NCBI GenBank assembly: GCA_963808315.1
Contig: CAWEFK010000019.1
Span: 94,770 to 158,769, forward strand
Direction: 5' to 3'
DNA length: 64,000 nucleotides
Origin: Palsa-504 sp963808315
GTDB lineage: Bacteria; Actinomycetota; Actinomycetes; Streptosporangiales; Streptosporangiaceae
Below, in pieces: positions 1-8,177 of the stretch. Position numbers and translations under genes: made by a program. Positions within the stretch are counted from its first letter, which is position 1. Each line of letters starts with the position of its first letter. A model generated the notes under the pieces. The model searched no databases and was not told the DNA's origin. It worked only from the letters and a program-made list of their open reading frames with translations.

Positions 1-24
1 CTGACGACCGCCCGGAACCGGCGA

Positions 25-303
25 ATGGGCGTCCCCCTCCTCGCCGCCGTGGGCGTCCTTGAGGTCCTGCTCCTGGTCGAGGTCGGCCTCGTCGTGGCCA
101 AACTCGCCGGCGGTGAACGCCCGGCCGAGCTGCCCACCCTCATCGGGTACCTGTGCGCGACGCCGATCGTGCCGGTGGCCGCCGCGTTCTGGGGGCTGTT
201 TGAGCGCTCCCGGTGGGGCCCGGCGGTCATCGCCGTGGCCGGGGTGGTGGCGGCCGTGCTGATGGTCCGGCTGCATCAGATCTGGCCGGTCATCCATGTC
301 TGA
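25..303 (+). CDS. small integral membrane protein (possibly 5'-truncated by window edge)
   Basis: This encodes a 92-residue hydrophobic protein. I see about three membrane segments: residues 2-27 (Leu/Val-rich), 40-60 and 65-83. The reading frame is open from base 1 of the window, so the true start may lie upstream; ATG at 25 is simply the first start codon. The last 8 bases overlap the start of the next gene, which is also a membrane protein, so the two are translationally coupled and probably work as a pair. No catalytic motif is visible. Pairs of small membrane proteins like this are common in actinomycetes and have no assigned function, and I do not assign one. Confidence 0.6.
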   Translation: MGVPLLAAVGVLEVLLLVEVGLVVAKLAGGERPAELPTLIGYLCATPIVPVAAAFWGLFERSRWGPAVIAVAGVVAAVLMVRLHQIWPVIHV

Positions 304-925
304 GCCCGCGGCATCGCCCCAGCCCGCGGCATCGCCCCAGCCCGCGGCATCGCCCGAGCCCGCGGCATCGCCCGAGCCCGCGGCACCGGCTGAGCCCGCG
401 GCGCTGCGGCCGGACTCGACCAGGACAGGCCCGGGCCGGTTGCTGATCGCCATCTACGCGCTTTTTGCGCTCTCCGCCTCCGCGCGGGCCGGGGTGCAGC
501 TCGCGACCAAGTTCGGCCACGCCCCGGTCGCCTACGTGTTGTCGGCCTTCGCCGCCGTGGTCTACATCCTCGCCACGGTCACCTTCGTCCTCGGCAGTCC
601 GACCGCACGCCGGATCGCCCTCCTGTCCTGCTCGGTCGAACTCGCCGGCGTGCTGGCGGTCGGCACCTGGAGCCTCGCCGACCCGGCCTCCTTTCCCGAC
701 GCCACGGTGTGGTCGAGTTACGGCAGCGGCTACGGCTTCGTCCCGCTCGTCCTTCCCGTTTTCGGCCTGCTCTGGCTACGTCGCTGGACCGGGCGGACCG
801 GAAACCGGCGGACGATCGCGACCTCAGCGCAAGCGGCAGGCGGCCGGGTAGACCACGGCGGGGCCGGCGGACCGGCTCAGGGCGCCGAGGATGTCGTGGC
901 CGACGGCAGCGCCAAGGGCGCATGA
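296..925 (+). CDS. membrane protein with Pro/Ala/Glu repeat N-terminus
   Basis: This 209-residue protein has three parts. Residues 1-38 are a low-complexity cytoplasmic tail made of six-residue repeats (PxPAAS). Residues ~50-165 are hydrophobic with about four predicted membrane helices. The last ~40 residues are a Gly/Ala-rich polar tail. It overlaps the upstream membrane protein by 8 bp, so the two are one transcription unit. The tail repeat is encoded by an 18-bp tandem repeat and could vary in copy number. The family is recognisable only as a generic actinobacterial integral membrane protein. The region past residue ~170 looks like ordinary low-complexity coding sequence. Confidence 0.6.
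   Translation: MSEPAASPQPAASPQPAASPEPAASPEPAAPAEPAALRPDSTRTGPGRLLIAIYALFALSASARAGVQLATKFGHAPVAYVLSAFAAVVYILATVTFVLGSPTARRIALLSCSVELAGVLAVGTWSLADPASFPDATVWSSYGSGYGFVPLVLPVFGLLWLRRWTGRTGNRRTIATSAQAAGGRVDHGGAGGPAQGAEDVVADGSAKGA
302..391 (+). repeat. 18-bp tandem repeat encoding PxPAAS
   Basis: About five head-to-tail copies of an 18-bp unit containing 'cccgcggcatcgccc' lie in the 5' end of the membrane protein gene at 296. The copies are nearly identical and in frame (6 codons), so copy-number change would lengthen or shorten the tail without a frameshift. Confidence 0.8.
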
Positions 926-1597
926 CCTGCCGATAACGCAATCCGCACCGCACCCGCACCCGCACCCTCACCGCACCCGCATCCGGGCCGGACCGCTCCC
1001 GCACCCGCATCCGCACCGGACCGCTCCCGCACCTGGTACCGGTCGGTGGCCCGGTCCGGCTCATTCCTGCGGTGTCGCGCCTGCCACGACTCGCCAGAGT
1101 GTGGCCTGGAAGCTGGGCCGCTCGGATGGAGGGATGGCGGCGAGGCGATCGTTGATGGCCGGCGTCCCGGGACACGTGCACGACGAGGCCCTCGTCTGCA
1201 CCGTTCCCGCCGCGAGGGGTTACGTCCGTTGCCGGGCAGCGAATGGGCAGCACCGGGCAAGCCGGCTGAGGTAGCTTGCTGACAATGCCTGGAGCAGGCG
1301 GCCCGGACGCCGCCTGGAGCACCTCCAACGCTGCAGGAGAGGTGAATTGATGTTTCCGGCGCGAGGGTTCACGCCCGGTCACATGGAATCAATCAGGTCT
1401 CACGGTTGACGACCTGGCGGGATTCACGTCGCTGCTTTTGAGCTGCATAATGTGAGACGCTGGCCGGTGACCGTCCCGCGCGAGACATGAGAACGGATTT
1501 CAGAACTCGTCGTCAGCGTGCACGCCAGAGCCGACTTGTGCGCGGACCCTTCCGGAACGGGTTTCGCCGCGAAGCCAACAACTGAGAGGGATCGCGC
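926..1597. other. intergenic region with CCGCAC-rich simple repeat
   Basis: I see no convincing gene here; open frames on both strands have no family resemblance and mutually overlap. Positions ~943-1040 are an imperfect cytosine-rich repeat of CCGCACC/CCGCATC units with a duplicated 'ggaccgctcccgcacc' block. The last 150 bp before 1598 are less GC-rich ('ctgcataatgtgagac' near 1442) and are the most likely place for the promoter of the downstream ABM gene. Confidence 0.5.
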
Positions 1598-1891
1598 ATG
1601 GTCACCGTCGGAGTCCTCGCCAGATTCGAGATCAAGCCCGGCCTGGAACAGGACGTGGCCGCCTTCTTCAAGGAGGGCCTGCCGCTCGTCGAGGCGCAGC
1701 CCATTACCACCGTCTGGTTCGCCTTCCGGCTGAGCGAGACGACCTACGGTGCCTTCGCCGCGTTCGCCGACGCCCGGGACAGGGACGCCCTGCTGGCCTC
1801 TGGCGGCCCTCAACTCTCGCAGAAGTACACCCACCTGTTCGCCGAGGCCCCGTCATTCGACCAGGTCGACGTGCTCGAAGCCAGGCTCTGA
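1598..1891 (+). CDS. antibiotic biosynthesis monooxygenase (ABM) domain protein
   Basis: This 97-residue protein is about the size of a single ferredoxin-like ABM domain. It opens with a beta strand ending in 'ARFEIKPGLEQDVAAFF', the usual ABM start in which a small enzyme or heme-binding protein measures itself against 'G-x-E-x-x-x-x-x-F'. The middle has 'TTVWFAFRLSETTYGAFAAF' and the end has the 'HLFAEAPSFDQVDVLEA' strand typical of the family. ABM proteins act as cofactor-free monooxygenases or simply as dimeric binding proteins. No metal or heme ligand is diagnostic here, so the reaction is not known. It stands alone between two intergenic regions. Confidence 0.75.
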   Translation: MVTVGVLARFEIKPGLEQDVAAFFKEGLPLVEAQPITTVWFAFRLSETTYGAFAAFADARDRDALLASGGPQLSQKYTHLFAEAPSFDQVDVLEARL

Positions 1892-2112
1892 CATCCGCGC
1901 TAACCGGCAGCACTGGAACCTGATCAGCCGCCGCTACTCAGCCGCCGCTACTAAGCCGAACACGACCCGCAGATCGGCGCCGCACCCCGGCTGTGGGGCA
2001 TGTCCGCCATCCCCGACGCCCGCCTGCACGCCCTAGGCGAGGTCCCCGGCCAGCACGTCCTGGAACTGGTGCGGTGTCAGGTAACGTTCGCCCCGCTTCC
2101 AGCAGCTTCGCT

Positions 2113-2206
2113 GGGGCAGAACCCTGAACCGGACCCACAACGACGGACCATAGGTGTTGCTTGGACAACCGCGATGGACCATCGGTGTCGCTTCAGAGCG
2201 GGAGCG
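2113..2206 (-). repeat. dispersed ~94-bp repeat, copy 1
   Basis: The reverse complement of this stretch matches 28503-28597 at roughly 90% over its whole length, including the block 'ccaagcaacacctatggtcc'. The two copies are in opposite orientation. Neither sits in a credible gene. It may be the relic of a mobile element end or a MITE-like sequence. Confidence 0.75.
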
Positions 2207-2305
2207 CCCGGCACGGGTGTGGCAGGCGAGGCGGGAGTGGTTGCATATTTGCCATCCGCGAGGGAGCCCGCTGGTGATCTTGTAATTAGACGAATGCTGG
2301 GTGCC

Positions 2306-2340
2306 CGGCCGTTCCCCACCACGTAGGAGGGGAACGGCCG
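2306..2340. terminator. bidirectional hairpin terminator candidate
   Basis: A perfect 12-bp stem (2306-2317, 'cggccgttcccc', paired with 2329-2340) with an 11-nt loop lies 45 bp past the 3' end of the minus-strand acetyltransferase gene. There is no clear T tract, which is usual for actinobacterial terminators. Confidence 0.65.
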
Positions 2341-2384
2341 TTGCCCCGGGGTTTAGGCTCAGATCGGGAGTGATGCCTCGATGA

Positions 2385-3368
2385 TCAGACGGCGGGACTG
2401 GCTCGCGTTTTCCGGCCGGGTCCAGTGCTGCGTAATCCTCGCCAGGTCATGTCGATCTGGCGCTCGAAAGTGACGTAGCCGGCCGAGGCGAAGGCCGCCG
2501 CCATCGGTGCGTTACCGACGTCGGTGGCGGACCGGATCCGCGGTACTTTCTGGGCTGCGAGCAGCCTCGTGCCCGCGGCAAGGACGTCGTGAATGTAGCC
2601 GTGGCCGCGATGCGCCGGCACCACTGCGAGGTAGGCGATGATCGGGTTGTAACCGTTGTGCGCTGGGATCACGAACCCGACTGGTTCTCCATCTGGCAGC
2701 GTCGCGATCCGCCACCACTCGTGCGGGCTGGCATAGCGCTCGAGTTCGTTGCGGTACTGCTCCTGTGCGGCCTGACGGGGAGTCATGTGGGTCAGGTCAT
2801 CGCGACTGTGCGCGTCCAGGGTGCCGTCCAGCACGAGCGTCATGAGCTCGATGAGCTCACCTGGGCCGCGAACCGGCCGGAAGGTGAGTCGCCCGCTGAG
2901 TCCGGCGATGTGTATACCGGGTCGCCATTCCAGGCGCAGCCGTTCGACGAACAGCTTCGCTCCGACACGTTCGAGTGCCCCCATCCGGTCCTCGACCGCC
3001 TGTCGGCTGTCCCGGCGGTCGCGCCAATCCGCGGGGAGGAACCGGCAGTACTCCGGGGGTGTTGCGTGCGCGGGAACCACCGCGGGCAGCGCGGTCTTCA
3101 GCAAGCGCGCGCCGTCGTCGGCGTCGCCGGCGAAATCGAAGATGTCCATCAGGAGCGGGTAGCGGTCCCCTGCTCGCGACCACCATCCGGCCCGGGCCAC
3201 CACGCGGTCACCGCGCAGGGCGAGCCATAGCCATTGAGCGTGGCGGCGGCCGGCCGCCAGGTCGTCACCGACCTCGTCGTTGAGGACGTACGGCAAAGTG
3301 TTGAACAGGTCCAGCTCATCGGGCCCGGTGATCGGGCGCAGGGTCAGGTCATGCTGATGCAGAATCAA
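2385..3368 (-). CDS. GNAT family N-acetyltransferase, tandem-domain type
   Basis: This 327-residue protein is about twice the length of a single GNAT domain. The N-terminal half (~1-150) is a degenerate GNAT fold. The C-terminal half (~165-315) contains the acetyl-CoA pyrophosphate loop 'VVPAHRGHGYIHDVL', which fits motif A (Q/RxxGxG/A), followed by 'NAPMAAAFASAGYVTFERQ', the usual helix-strand end with 'N..M......GF'. The family moves acetyl from acetyl-CoA to an amine; similar double-GNAT proteins include mycothiol synthase-like and antibiotic-modifying enzymes. No substrate can be read from sequence. The gene is monocistronic, and a strong hairpin lies just past its stop. Confidence 0.8.
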   Translation of the reverse strand: MILHQHDLTLRPITGPDELDLFNTLPYVLNDEVGDDLAAGRRHAQWLWLALRGDRVVARAGWWSRAGDRYPLLMDIFDFAGDADDGARLLKTALPAVVPAHATPPEYCRFLPADWRDRRDSRQAVEDRMGALERVGAKLFVERLRLEWRPGIHIAGLSGRLTFRPVRGPGELIELMTLVLDGTLDAHSRDDLTHMTPRQAAQEQYRNELERYASPHEWWRIATLPDGEPVGFVIPAHNGYNPIIAYLAVVPAHRGHGYIHDVLAAGTRLLAAQKVPRIRSATDVGNAPMAAAFASAGYVTFERQIDMTWRGLRSTGPGRKTRASPAV

Positions 3369-3585
3369 GGCGTTCTCCCTCTGGGGCGCCCTGCCGTCCT
3401 GGGTCAGCTCAGCCGATTAACCCGGGAGGACGCGAGCGCAGCGTGCATGGCGTACATGGCTCAGCCCTCCTTCCTCATAGCTCCGGATACCCTAGCCACT
3501 CAGTTCTATTCGGTACGTTCCTTGGCTCGCAACCCATTAGACGGGCCCGTCGATCGGGGTCGGCCCGGGAGAGGAAGATGGCGGT

Positions 3586-4428
3586 ATGGAACGCTTTGTC
3601 AACGCGGCGTTCAGCTTCGAGGTCACCGACATCCCCGCCGCAGGCGGGGAGGGGCAGAAAGGCGTCGCCATCCTCCTGCACGGCTTTCCACAGGACCGCC
3701 GCTGCTGGGACCGGGTGACGTCCGCGCTCGCCGGGGACGGCTACCGGGTGCTCGCGCCGGACCTGCGCGGCTACTCTCCTGGGGCCCGGCCGCGCCGGGC
3801 CGCGTACCGGAATTCCCAGCTTGCTGCGGACGTGCTCGCCCTGGCCGACGCGGCCGGCGCGGAACGGTTCCACCTGGCCGGGCACGACTGGGGCGCGGCC
3901 CTGGCCTGGTACGTGGCGGGCCGCCATCCGGGGCGGGTGACCTCGCTGGCCGCGTTGTCGGTTCCGCACCCGCAGGCGTTCGTCCGGGCCCTGGTCACCG
4001 GCGACCAGGCGGCCCGCTCGTGGTACATGGCCGCCTGCCAGCTGCCCTGGCTGCCCGAGCGCGTGCTCGGCCGCCGTGGCGGCCGGGCCTTCCGCGATAC
4101 CCTGGTACGCACCGGGCTCGATCCGGCCAGCGCGGACCGCTACGCCGGCCGGGCCCGGGACCCGGCCGTGCTGCGCGGTCCGCTCAACTGGTACCGGGCC
4201 ATGCCGTTCAGCCTGTGTGAGCCGGCCGGCCTGGTTCGGGTGCCGACGGTGTTCGCCTGGGGTAACCGCGATCGGTTCGTCTCGCGGGCCGCGGCCGAGC
4301 TGTGCGGCCGCTACGTCACCGGGCCCTATCGTTTCACCGAACTCGACGGCGCGTCGCACTGGCTGCCCGAGCAAGCCGCGGACAAGGTGGCGACGCTGCT
4401 GGCGGATCACTTCGCGGCGACGCCCTGA
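3586..4428 (+). CDS. alpha/beta hydrolase, epoxide hydrolase-like
   Basis: This 280-residue protein is a full-length alpha/beta hydrolase. 'LLHGFPQDRRCWDRV' near residue 30 supplies the oxyanion HGxP motif. 'LAGHDWGAALAWYVA' near residue 98 is the nucleophile elbow with Asp rather than Ser, which points to the epoxide hydrolase/haloalkane dehalogenase branch. 'TVFAWGNRDRFVS' near residue 222 supplies the acid region, and the catalytic His is in 'LDGASHWLPEQ' near residue 255. Lid helices fill ~130-210. It is a soluble cytoplasmic enzyme that probably opens an epoxide or ester via a covalent Asp intermediate. The substrate is unknown. Confidence 0.85.
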   Translation: MERFVNAAFSFEVTDIPAAGGEGQKGVAILLHGFPQDRRCWDRVTSALAGDGYRVLAPDLRGYSPGARPRRAAYRNSQLAADVLALADAAGAERFHLAGHDWGAALAWYVAGRHPGRVTSLAALSVPHPQAFVRALVTGDQAARSWYMAACQLPWLPERVLGRRGGRAFRDTLVRTGLDPASADRYAGRARDPAVLRGPLNWYRAMPFSLCEPAGLVRVPTVFAWGNRDRFVSRAAAELCGRYVTGPYRFTELDGASHWLPEQAADKVATLLADHFAATP

Positions 4429-4463
4429 CCGCTCGGTCTGCCGGTGGATCGCGCGTCCGCCGG

Positions 4464-4769
4464 TCAGCAGACCAACCGCAACGTGGCGCGCCACTGAACA
4501 GCCGATAAGAATGCGGCGATCGCTTTGGGCCGACGTTGCGAAAACAGGTAAACCAGGCCGCCGAAGGGGCTGATGCACACGACGGCAACTACCCAGGCCA
4601 GCTTGGGCAGGAAACGGACGCGACCAGCTGCCGCGAGGTGTACCAGGCAGAACAGGTCGAACGCAACCAGGAGCAGGACGCCGAGCAAGATCGCAGTCAG
4701 CATCACCGAGGCCGCAAGTCCCTGCATACCTTGAACGCTACCGGACCGGCCGGGTACCTTGCTAGGCAT
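4464..4769 (-). CDS. small membrane protein with PLD nuclease N-terminal (PLDc_N) domain
   Basis: This 101-residue protein has two membrane helices. The first is 'MLTAILLGVLLLVAFDLFCL' and the second is 'LAWVVAVVCISPFGGLVYLF'. The spacing between them and the 'P..AWV.V...PFGGL.Y' pattern match the PLDc_N family (the membrane anchor of cardiolipin synthases), found alone in many actinobacteria. Its role is unknown; the family has been linked to envelope stress or ABC transport loci by context only. An internal ATG at 4727 would drop the first 14 residues and is an equally good start. Confidence 0.65.
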   Translation of the reverse strand: MPSKVPGRSGSVQGMQGLAASVMLTAILLGVLLLVAFDLFCLVHLAAAGRVRFLPKLAWVVAVVCISPFGGLVYLFSQRRPKAIAAFLSAVQWRATLRLVC

Positions 4770-4804
4770 CCCGGGTCGCTGCGCATGTCAATCTCGGCGC
4801 GCGC

Positions 4805-5598
4805 TTGATTCCGTCCGTTCCCGATGCGGCGCGGCGTTCCCTCGCGGCAGCAGTCAGCGAGTCAAGCCTGCTGGCCGGCCGCATCGAATTCTTCGACTTG
4901 CAGAACCCCGCAAAAGCGCAAGCCAGCCTCGTCATTGCCCGCCAAGCCGCCCAAGACGCTCTTCTTGGCTCGGCCGTGCTCGCGCACATGGCATTCATAC
5001 CGGCATTTTCCGGCGATAAAAAACGGGCTGATGAGGCACGCGACAAAATCCGGGCAGCCCGTGTATTCGCACTGCGGGCAACCGCGCCGCCCGAAATGCT
5101 GGCATGGCTCGATGCCGTCGAAGCGGAGGTAGAGACCCGGTTCGGGAACACCCGGAAAGCCCTCCAGCTCATACAGCATGCCGAGGAGATTTTCGCCACG
5201 GAGGAACCGCGTCCGTCCCCGGCGTGGCTGGACTGGTTCTCACCGGTACGCCTAGCCGGATTCAAGGGAACACGCTGCTGATTGCTCGTCAGCCCGGACC
5301 GGCGCGAGACACCTTGCAAAACGTGCTCGATCATCTCCCCGAGGATTCGGCCAAGCAGCGTTCTGTCATCCTGGGTGACCTAGCCGCCGTCGCCGTCAGC
5401 GGAAATGACCCGGAACAGGCCTGCGCTCTCGCGGAAGAGGCACTAGACCACCTCGCGCGGTACTGGTACGCAACAGGCATGGACCGCATCCGCGCCGTCC
5501 GCGAATCCCTTACCAAATGGGAATCGCTTCCGTGCGGGCGCCGGCTCGATGAACGGCTCTACGACTGGAGTACCACCGTCAGCGCTCTGACCGGTTGA
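4805..5598 (+). pseudogene. XRE-family regulator relic (TPR-like C-terminal part only), frameshifted
   Basis: The encoded residues match the helical, TPR-like C-terminal part of actinobacterial XRE regulators ('PAWLDWF', 'LAGFKG', 'CALAEEALDHL', 'RYWYATGMDRIRAVRESL', 'LDERLYDWSTTVSAL'). The N-terminal helix-turn-helix is missing: no such sequence lies upstream in any frame. A single-base deletion near 5268-5270 moves the frame from 2 to 1, where 'ggaac' stands in place of an expected 'ggaaac' (F-K-G-N-T). It therefore cannot make a DNA-binding regulator. Its 3' end overlaps the convergent HAD gene by 20 bp, so the break is old or the end is conserved by chance. Confidence 0.8.
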
Positions 5599-6238
5599 CC
5601 TCATCCACCAGAGAGGGCAATTCGGCCAGCGATGCCACACGCCAGTCCGCCGCCGCCTCCATATCAGGATGATTTTCCCAGATGTAACCCCATGGCCCGC
5701 GCCGGATAAACGCTGTCCGCATCCCAGCAGCCCTAGCAGGTTTAAGATCGTTGTCCAGCCTGTCACCCACATAGACAATCCGGCTGGCCTCACACGGCGC
5801 AGCAGAAATCACCGCAGCGAAGAACGCGCTATCCGGCTTACTGGCCCCCCAGTCCTCGGAAGTCGCTATAAGGTCAGCGGGCAAATCCAGCTCTCGCAGC
5901 AGCTTTCCCGCCCGCGATGTCTGGTTACCGGCGACGCCTACCCACACGCCCATATCACGCAAAGCCGTCAAGCTCGGCCGCGCATCCGAGTACAAGTCAT
6001 CTTCACCAAACCACTCCGGTTTGCCCGCATCGGCACGCCGCGCCCGTTCATCGTCAAGGCTGAAGTCAGCGCTAAAATGCTGGAATACATCCCGGTAATC
6101 TAGCCCGGCGGAAATGACAGCACCGAATACCGCTGAAAAAGTGTGACGGGGAACACCTAGCCAGTCAGCCCAGGTCCCATACTCCCGAGTCTCATCAACC
6201 AGCGTCTCCCCGACATCGAAAACTACCGCATCAATCAT
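5579..6238 (-). CDS. HAD-superfamily hydrolase (phosphatase-like)
   Basis: This 219-residue protein has all four HAD motifs. Motif I is 'VVFDVGETLVDE' (nucleophile Asp near residue 8; DxGxT). Motif II is 'GVAGNQT' near 100, where the usual Ser/Thr site is somewhat altered. Motif III Lys lies in 'WGASKPDSAFF' near 134, and motif IV is 'VYVGDRLDNDLKPARAAGM' near 155. A helical cap lies between motifs I and II. It would dephosphorylate a small phosphorylated metabolite by an aspartyl-phosphate intermediate in the cytoplasm. The substrate is not predictable. It converges on the XRE relic with a short overlap. Confidence 0.85.
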   Translation of the reverse strand: MIDAVVFDVGETLVDETREYGTWADWLGVPRHTFSAVFGAVISAGLDYRDVFQHFSADFSLDDERARRADAGKPEWFGEDDLYSDARPSLTALRDMGVWVGVAGNQTSRAGKLLRELDLPADLIATSEDWGASKPDSAFFAAVISAAPCEASRIVYVGDRLDNDLKPARAAGMRTAFIRRGPWGYIWENHPDMEAAADWRVASLAELPSLVDEVNRSER

Positions 6239-6342
6239 CCGGACATCTTACGGACACGGCCCCACGAGACAGCTTCCGGATGCGGGCAGCCCGCGAGCAG
6301 GCCCGGCTTGTCCCGCCTCGTCGCTGCTGCCACTATCAGCCC

Positions 6343-6696
6343 ATGGTGCACGTGACCGTTGATGCTCGCAATGATGCCGGCAACCCTGGAGTGGTCAAGC
6401 TTCAGGGCGAGGGGTGGGAACTGAACATCTGGGCCACCACCGATGAACTCTGGAAACTCGCGGGCATCGAGAAGACGGACTGGGACCAGCGGCGCACGCT
6501 GAGGGTTGGCACCTGCGCCGATGCGCCAGTCTGGTGGAACGAACGAGACGGCACGGTGTACATCCTCGTGGGCGATGACGCCGAGGTCTGGGATATGGGC
6601 GTCACCGTTCCGCTCGGGACTGTCCATGAGCTCCTAGGTGAACTGGGAGAGCCGCCAAAGGTTACCCCGCCGCCCTTCGGCCCCACGCTCTTCTAG
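6343..6696 (+). CDS. conserved hypothetical protein
   Basis: With the ATG at 6343, this makes a soluble 117-residue protein. It begins 'MVHVTVDARNDAGNPGVVKL' and is Trp-rich ('GWELNIWATTDELWKL', 'APVWWNERDGTVYILVGDD'). A longer frame starting at 6280 adds 21 residues with no family look and would overlap the HAD promoter region, so I prefer the shorter start. The beta-rich pattern and lack of signal peptide suggest a cytoplasmic protein. I recognise similar short proteins only as uncharacterised actinobacterial products and assign no function. Confidence 0.55.
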   Translation: MVHVTVDARNDAGNPGVVKLQGEGWELNIWATTDELWKLAGIEKTDWDQRRTLRVGTCADAPVWWNERDGTVYILVGDDAEVWDMGVTVPLGTVHELLGELGEPPKVTPPPFGPTLF

Positions 6697-6981
6697 GGAC
6701 CACAAGACGCAGTTCCCACGCGCGCGAGGTGGCTGTTCCAAAGAAGTCAGGTAAAAGTCATGGAGCCTAGCCGATCGTAACCGTCAAATCAGAACAAAAT
6801 ACGTACGGACAATCCATCATCTAAGCGTGCGATAAAGTATTTCAGCGTGCATATTAACTGATCAGAGGTGAGCAGTCAGACTGTTGAGCCAACCAGCTTG
6901 ACAAATCCGCGGAGACGCTTTCGACCCGCCCAGGGCGGCGTCGCAAGGCAAAAAACGTCAGTGGCCGCTCATGCGCGGGAC

Positions 6982-7338
6982 TCACGGATGGTCCTGAACC
7001 AGCGTGCGGGTCAGCACGAACCAGCCGATCTCCAGCGCGATGATCGCATACGCCGCGATCGCGGCGCGGCGATGCCAGCTGGGACGCGTCGCACCCGCGA
7101 CGAGCACGGCCATCGCCGCGAGGGCCAGCACGGACTCGCCGAACGCGCCGGCTTTCAGCCATCCCAGCCCAGCCACGGGAGTGTCCCAGCTCCCCATCAC
7201 CAGGCCCGCCAGGTCGACCACGATGCACAGAGCCGCCACGACGACCGCGAATACGCCCGGCCGCCACCTAGCCCAAGCCGGTTGTAGCCAGCCGGGCCGG
7301 CCCCCGGAAATACCCTTCACGACCGCATTCTCCCGCAT
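6982..7338 (-). CDS. small four-helix membrane protein
   Basis: From ATG 7338 this is a 118-residue protein with about four membrane helices at residues ~22-45, 52-74, 74-95 and 95-113. The ends are basic ('MRENAVVKG'). A longer start at 7398 adds 20 residues without family resemblance. It sits just past the 3' end of a truncated hydrolase gene on the same strand. The 285 bp to its left (6697-6981) are AT-richer and hold no gene that I can support. Function unknown. Confidence 0.55.
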   Translation of the reverse strand: MRENAVVKGISGGRPGWLQPAWARWRPGVFAVVVAALCIVVDLAGLVMGSWDTPVAGLGWLKAGAFGESVLALAAMAVLVAGATRPSWHRRAAIAAYAIIALEIGWFVLTRTLVQDHP

Positions 7339-7410
7339 CCCGCCGCGCCCCGGTACCAGCCAGGACAACCGGTGCCAGCCAGGACAAAGGGCTGGCACCG
7401 GCCGCGCTGA

Positions 7411-7914
7411 TCAGGTGGTGGCGTGGACGGCTTCACCGATGACCTTGGTCACGGCGCCAGGATCGGCAATCATCGACAGGTGGGGCGCGTCGATCTCGGT
7501 GATATGCGCGTGAGCCGCCTTCATCATCGTGAGCTGCTCGGCGGGCGGAATCGCGTGATCCGCGGTACCGATCACCGCCCAGGACGGGATGGTCTTCCAG
7601 GCAGGCACGCCGCTTGGCTCGGTAAACGCGGCGGTGGTCAGCGGCCGCTGGGTCGCGGCGAGGGCCCTGGCCTGCCTGGCCGGCAACCCGTTGGCCAGGC
7701 AGGAACCGAAGACACCCGGCTTCAGGTAGGCGTCTTCTGCGCCGGCCGGAGCACCCGGGTAAGGCACCAGGATCAGGTTCGCCGAGCCCACGCAGGAACC
7801 AGGTACGGTGCCGATCAGCTGCGCCATGGTCTGGCCCTGGTCGGGCGCGAGCGCGTCCACGTAAACGAGCGCCTTCACATTCGGATCGCCGCCCGCGACC
7901 ACCAGCCCGTACCT
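7411..7914 (-). pseudogene. alpha/beta hydrolase fragment lacking the catalytic N-terminal half
   Basis: This segment keeps the C-terminal part of an EstC-like alpha/beta hydrolase: 'DPNVKALVYVDALAPDQGQ', then the lid, 'SWAVIGTADHAIPP' with the acid, and the His in 'EIDAPHLSMI'. Intact members have an HGxx oxyanion motif and a GHSYGG nucleophile just before 'NVKALVYV'. Here the upstream codons are unrelated (a low-complexity Arg/Pro-rich stretch from 8055), and the GHSYGG motif is gone. It cannot be catalytic. The most likely cause is a deletion that joined the 3' half to unrelated DNA. Confidence 0.75.
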
Positions 7915-8068
7915 GACCAGACACGTGGCTGGCACAGGGGGCGCGCCCCGGGACCTGGGCACCCGGCCGGCCATGGTGCTGTGGACCGGCGCCCCCGGGT
8001 GAGGATCATGTGTCTGCCGGTTGAGCCCTCCCGTAGTCAGCCTCGGCAGGTCCATGGAGAAGCCGTGA

Positions 8069-8096
8069 TGTCACACTCCGCGGCCCCTGTCTCGTC
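8069..8096 (+). promoter_or_regulatory. candidate ECF41 sigma promoter
   Basis: 'TGTCACA' at 8069-8075 and 'CGTC' at 8093-8096 are separated by 17 bp, and the first gene begins about 80 bp downstream. ECF41-type sigma factors recognise TGTCACA (-35) and CGTC (-10) with about 16 bp between them. The operon downstream encodes an ECF41 sigma factor, so this fits autoregulation. Confidence 0.7.
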
Positions 8097-8177
8097 CTTG
8101 TCCGTAAGCAGCAATCAGCGGCAATCAACAGCAATCAGCGGCAATCAGCGAAAATCGTGGCGGCAGGGGTGAGACGG

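Larger units (their letters stand above)
1892..2384. other. intergenic region carrying a dispersed repeat and a hairpin
   Basis: No gene is supported in this ~490-bp stretch. It contains one copy of a dispersed repeat (2113-2206) and a strong hairpin (2306-2340), listed separately. The remainder shows no recognisable signal. Confidence 0.5.

Noticed and set aside
3475..4578. Minus-strand open frame of 367 codons
   Set aside because: It is antisense to the epoxide-hydrolase-like gene and has only Arg/Gly-rich sequence.
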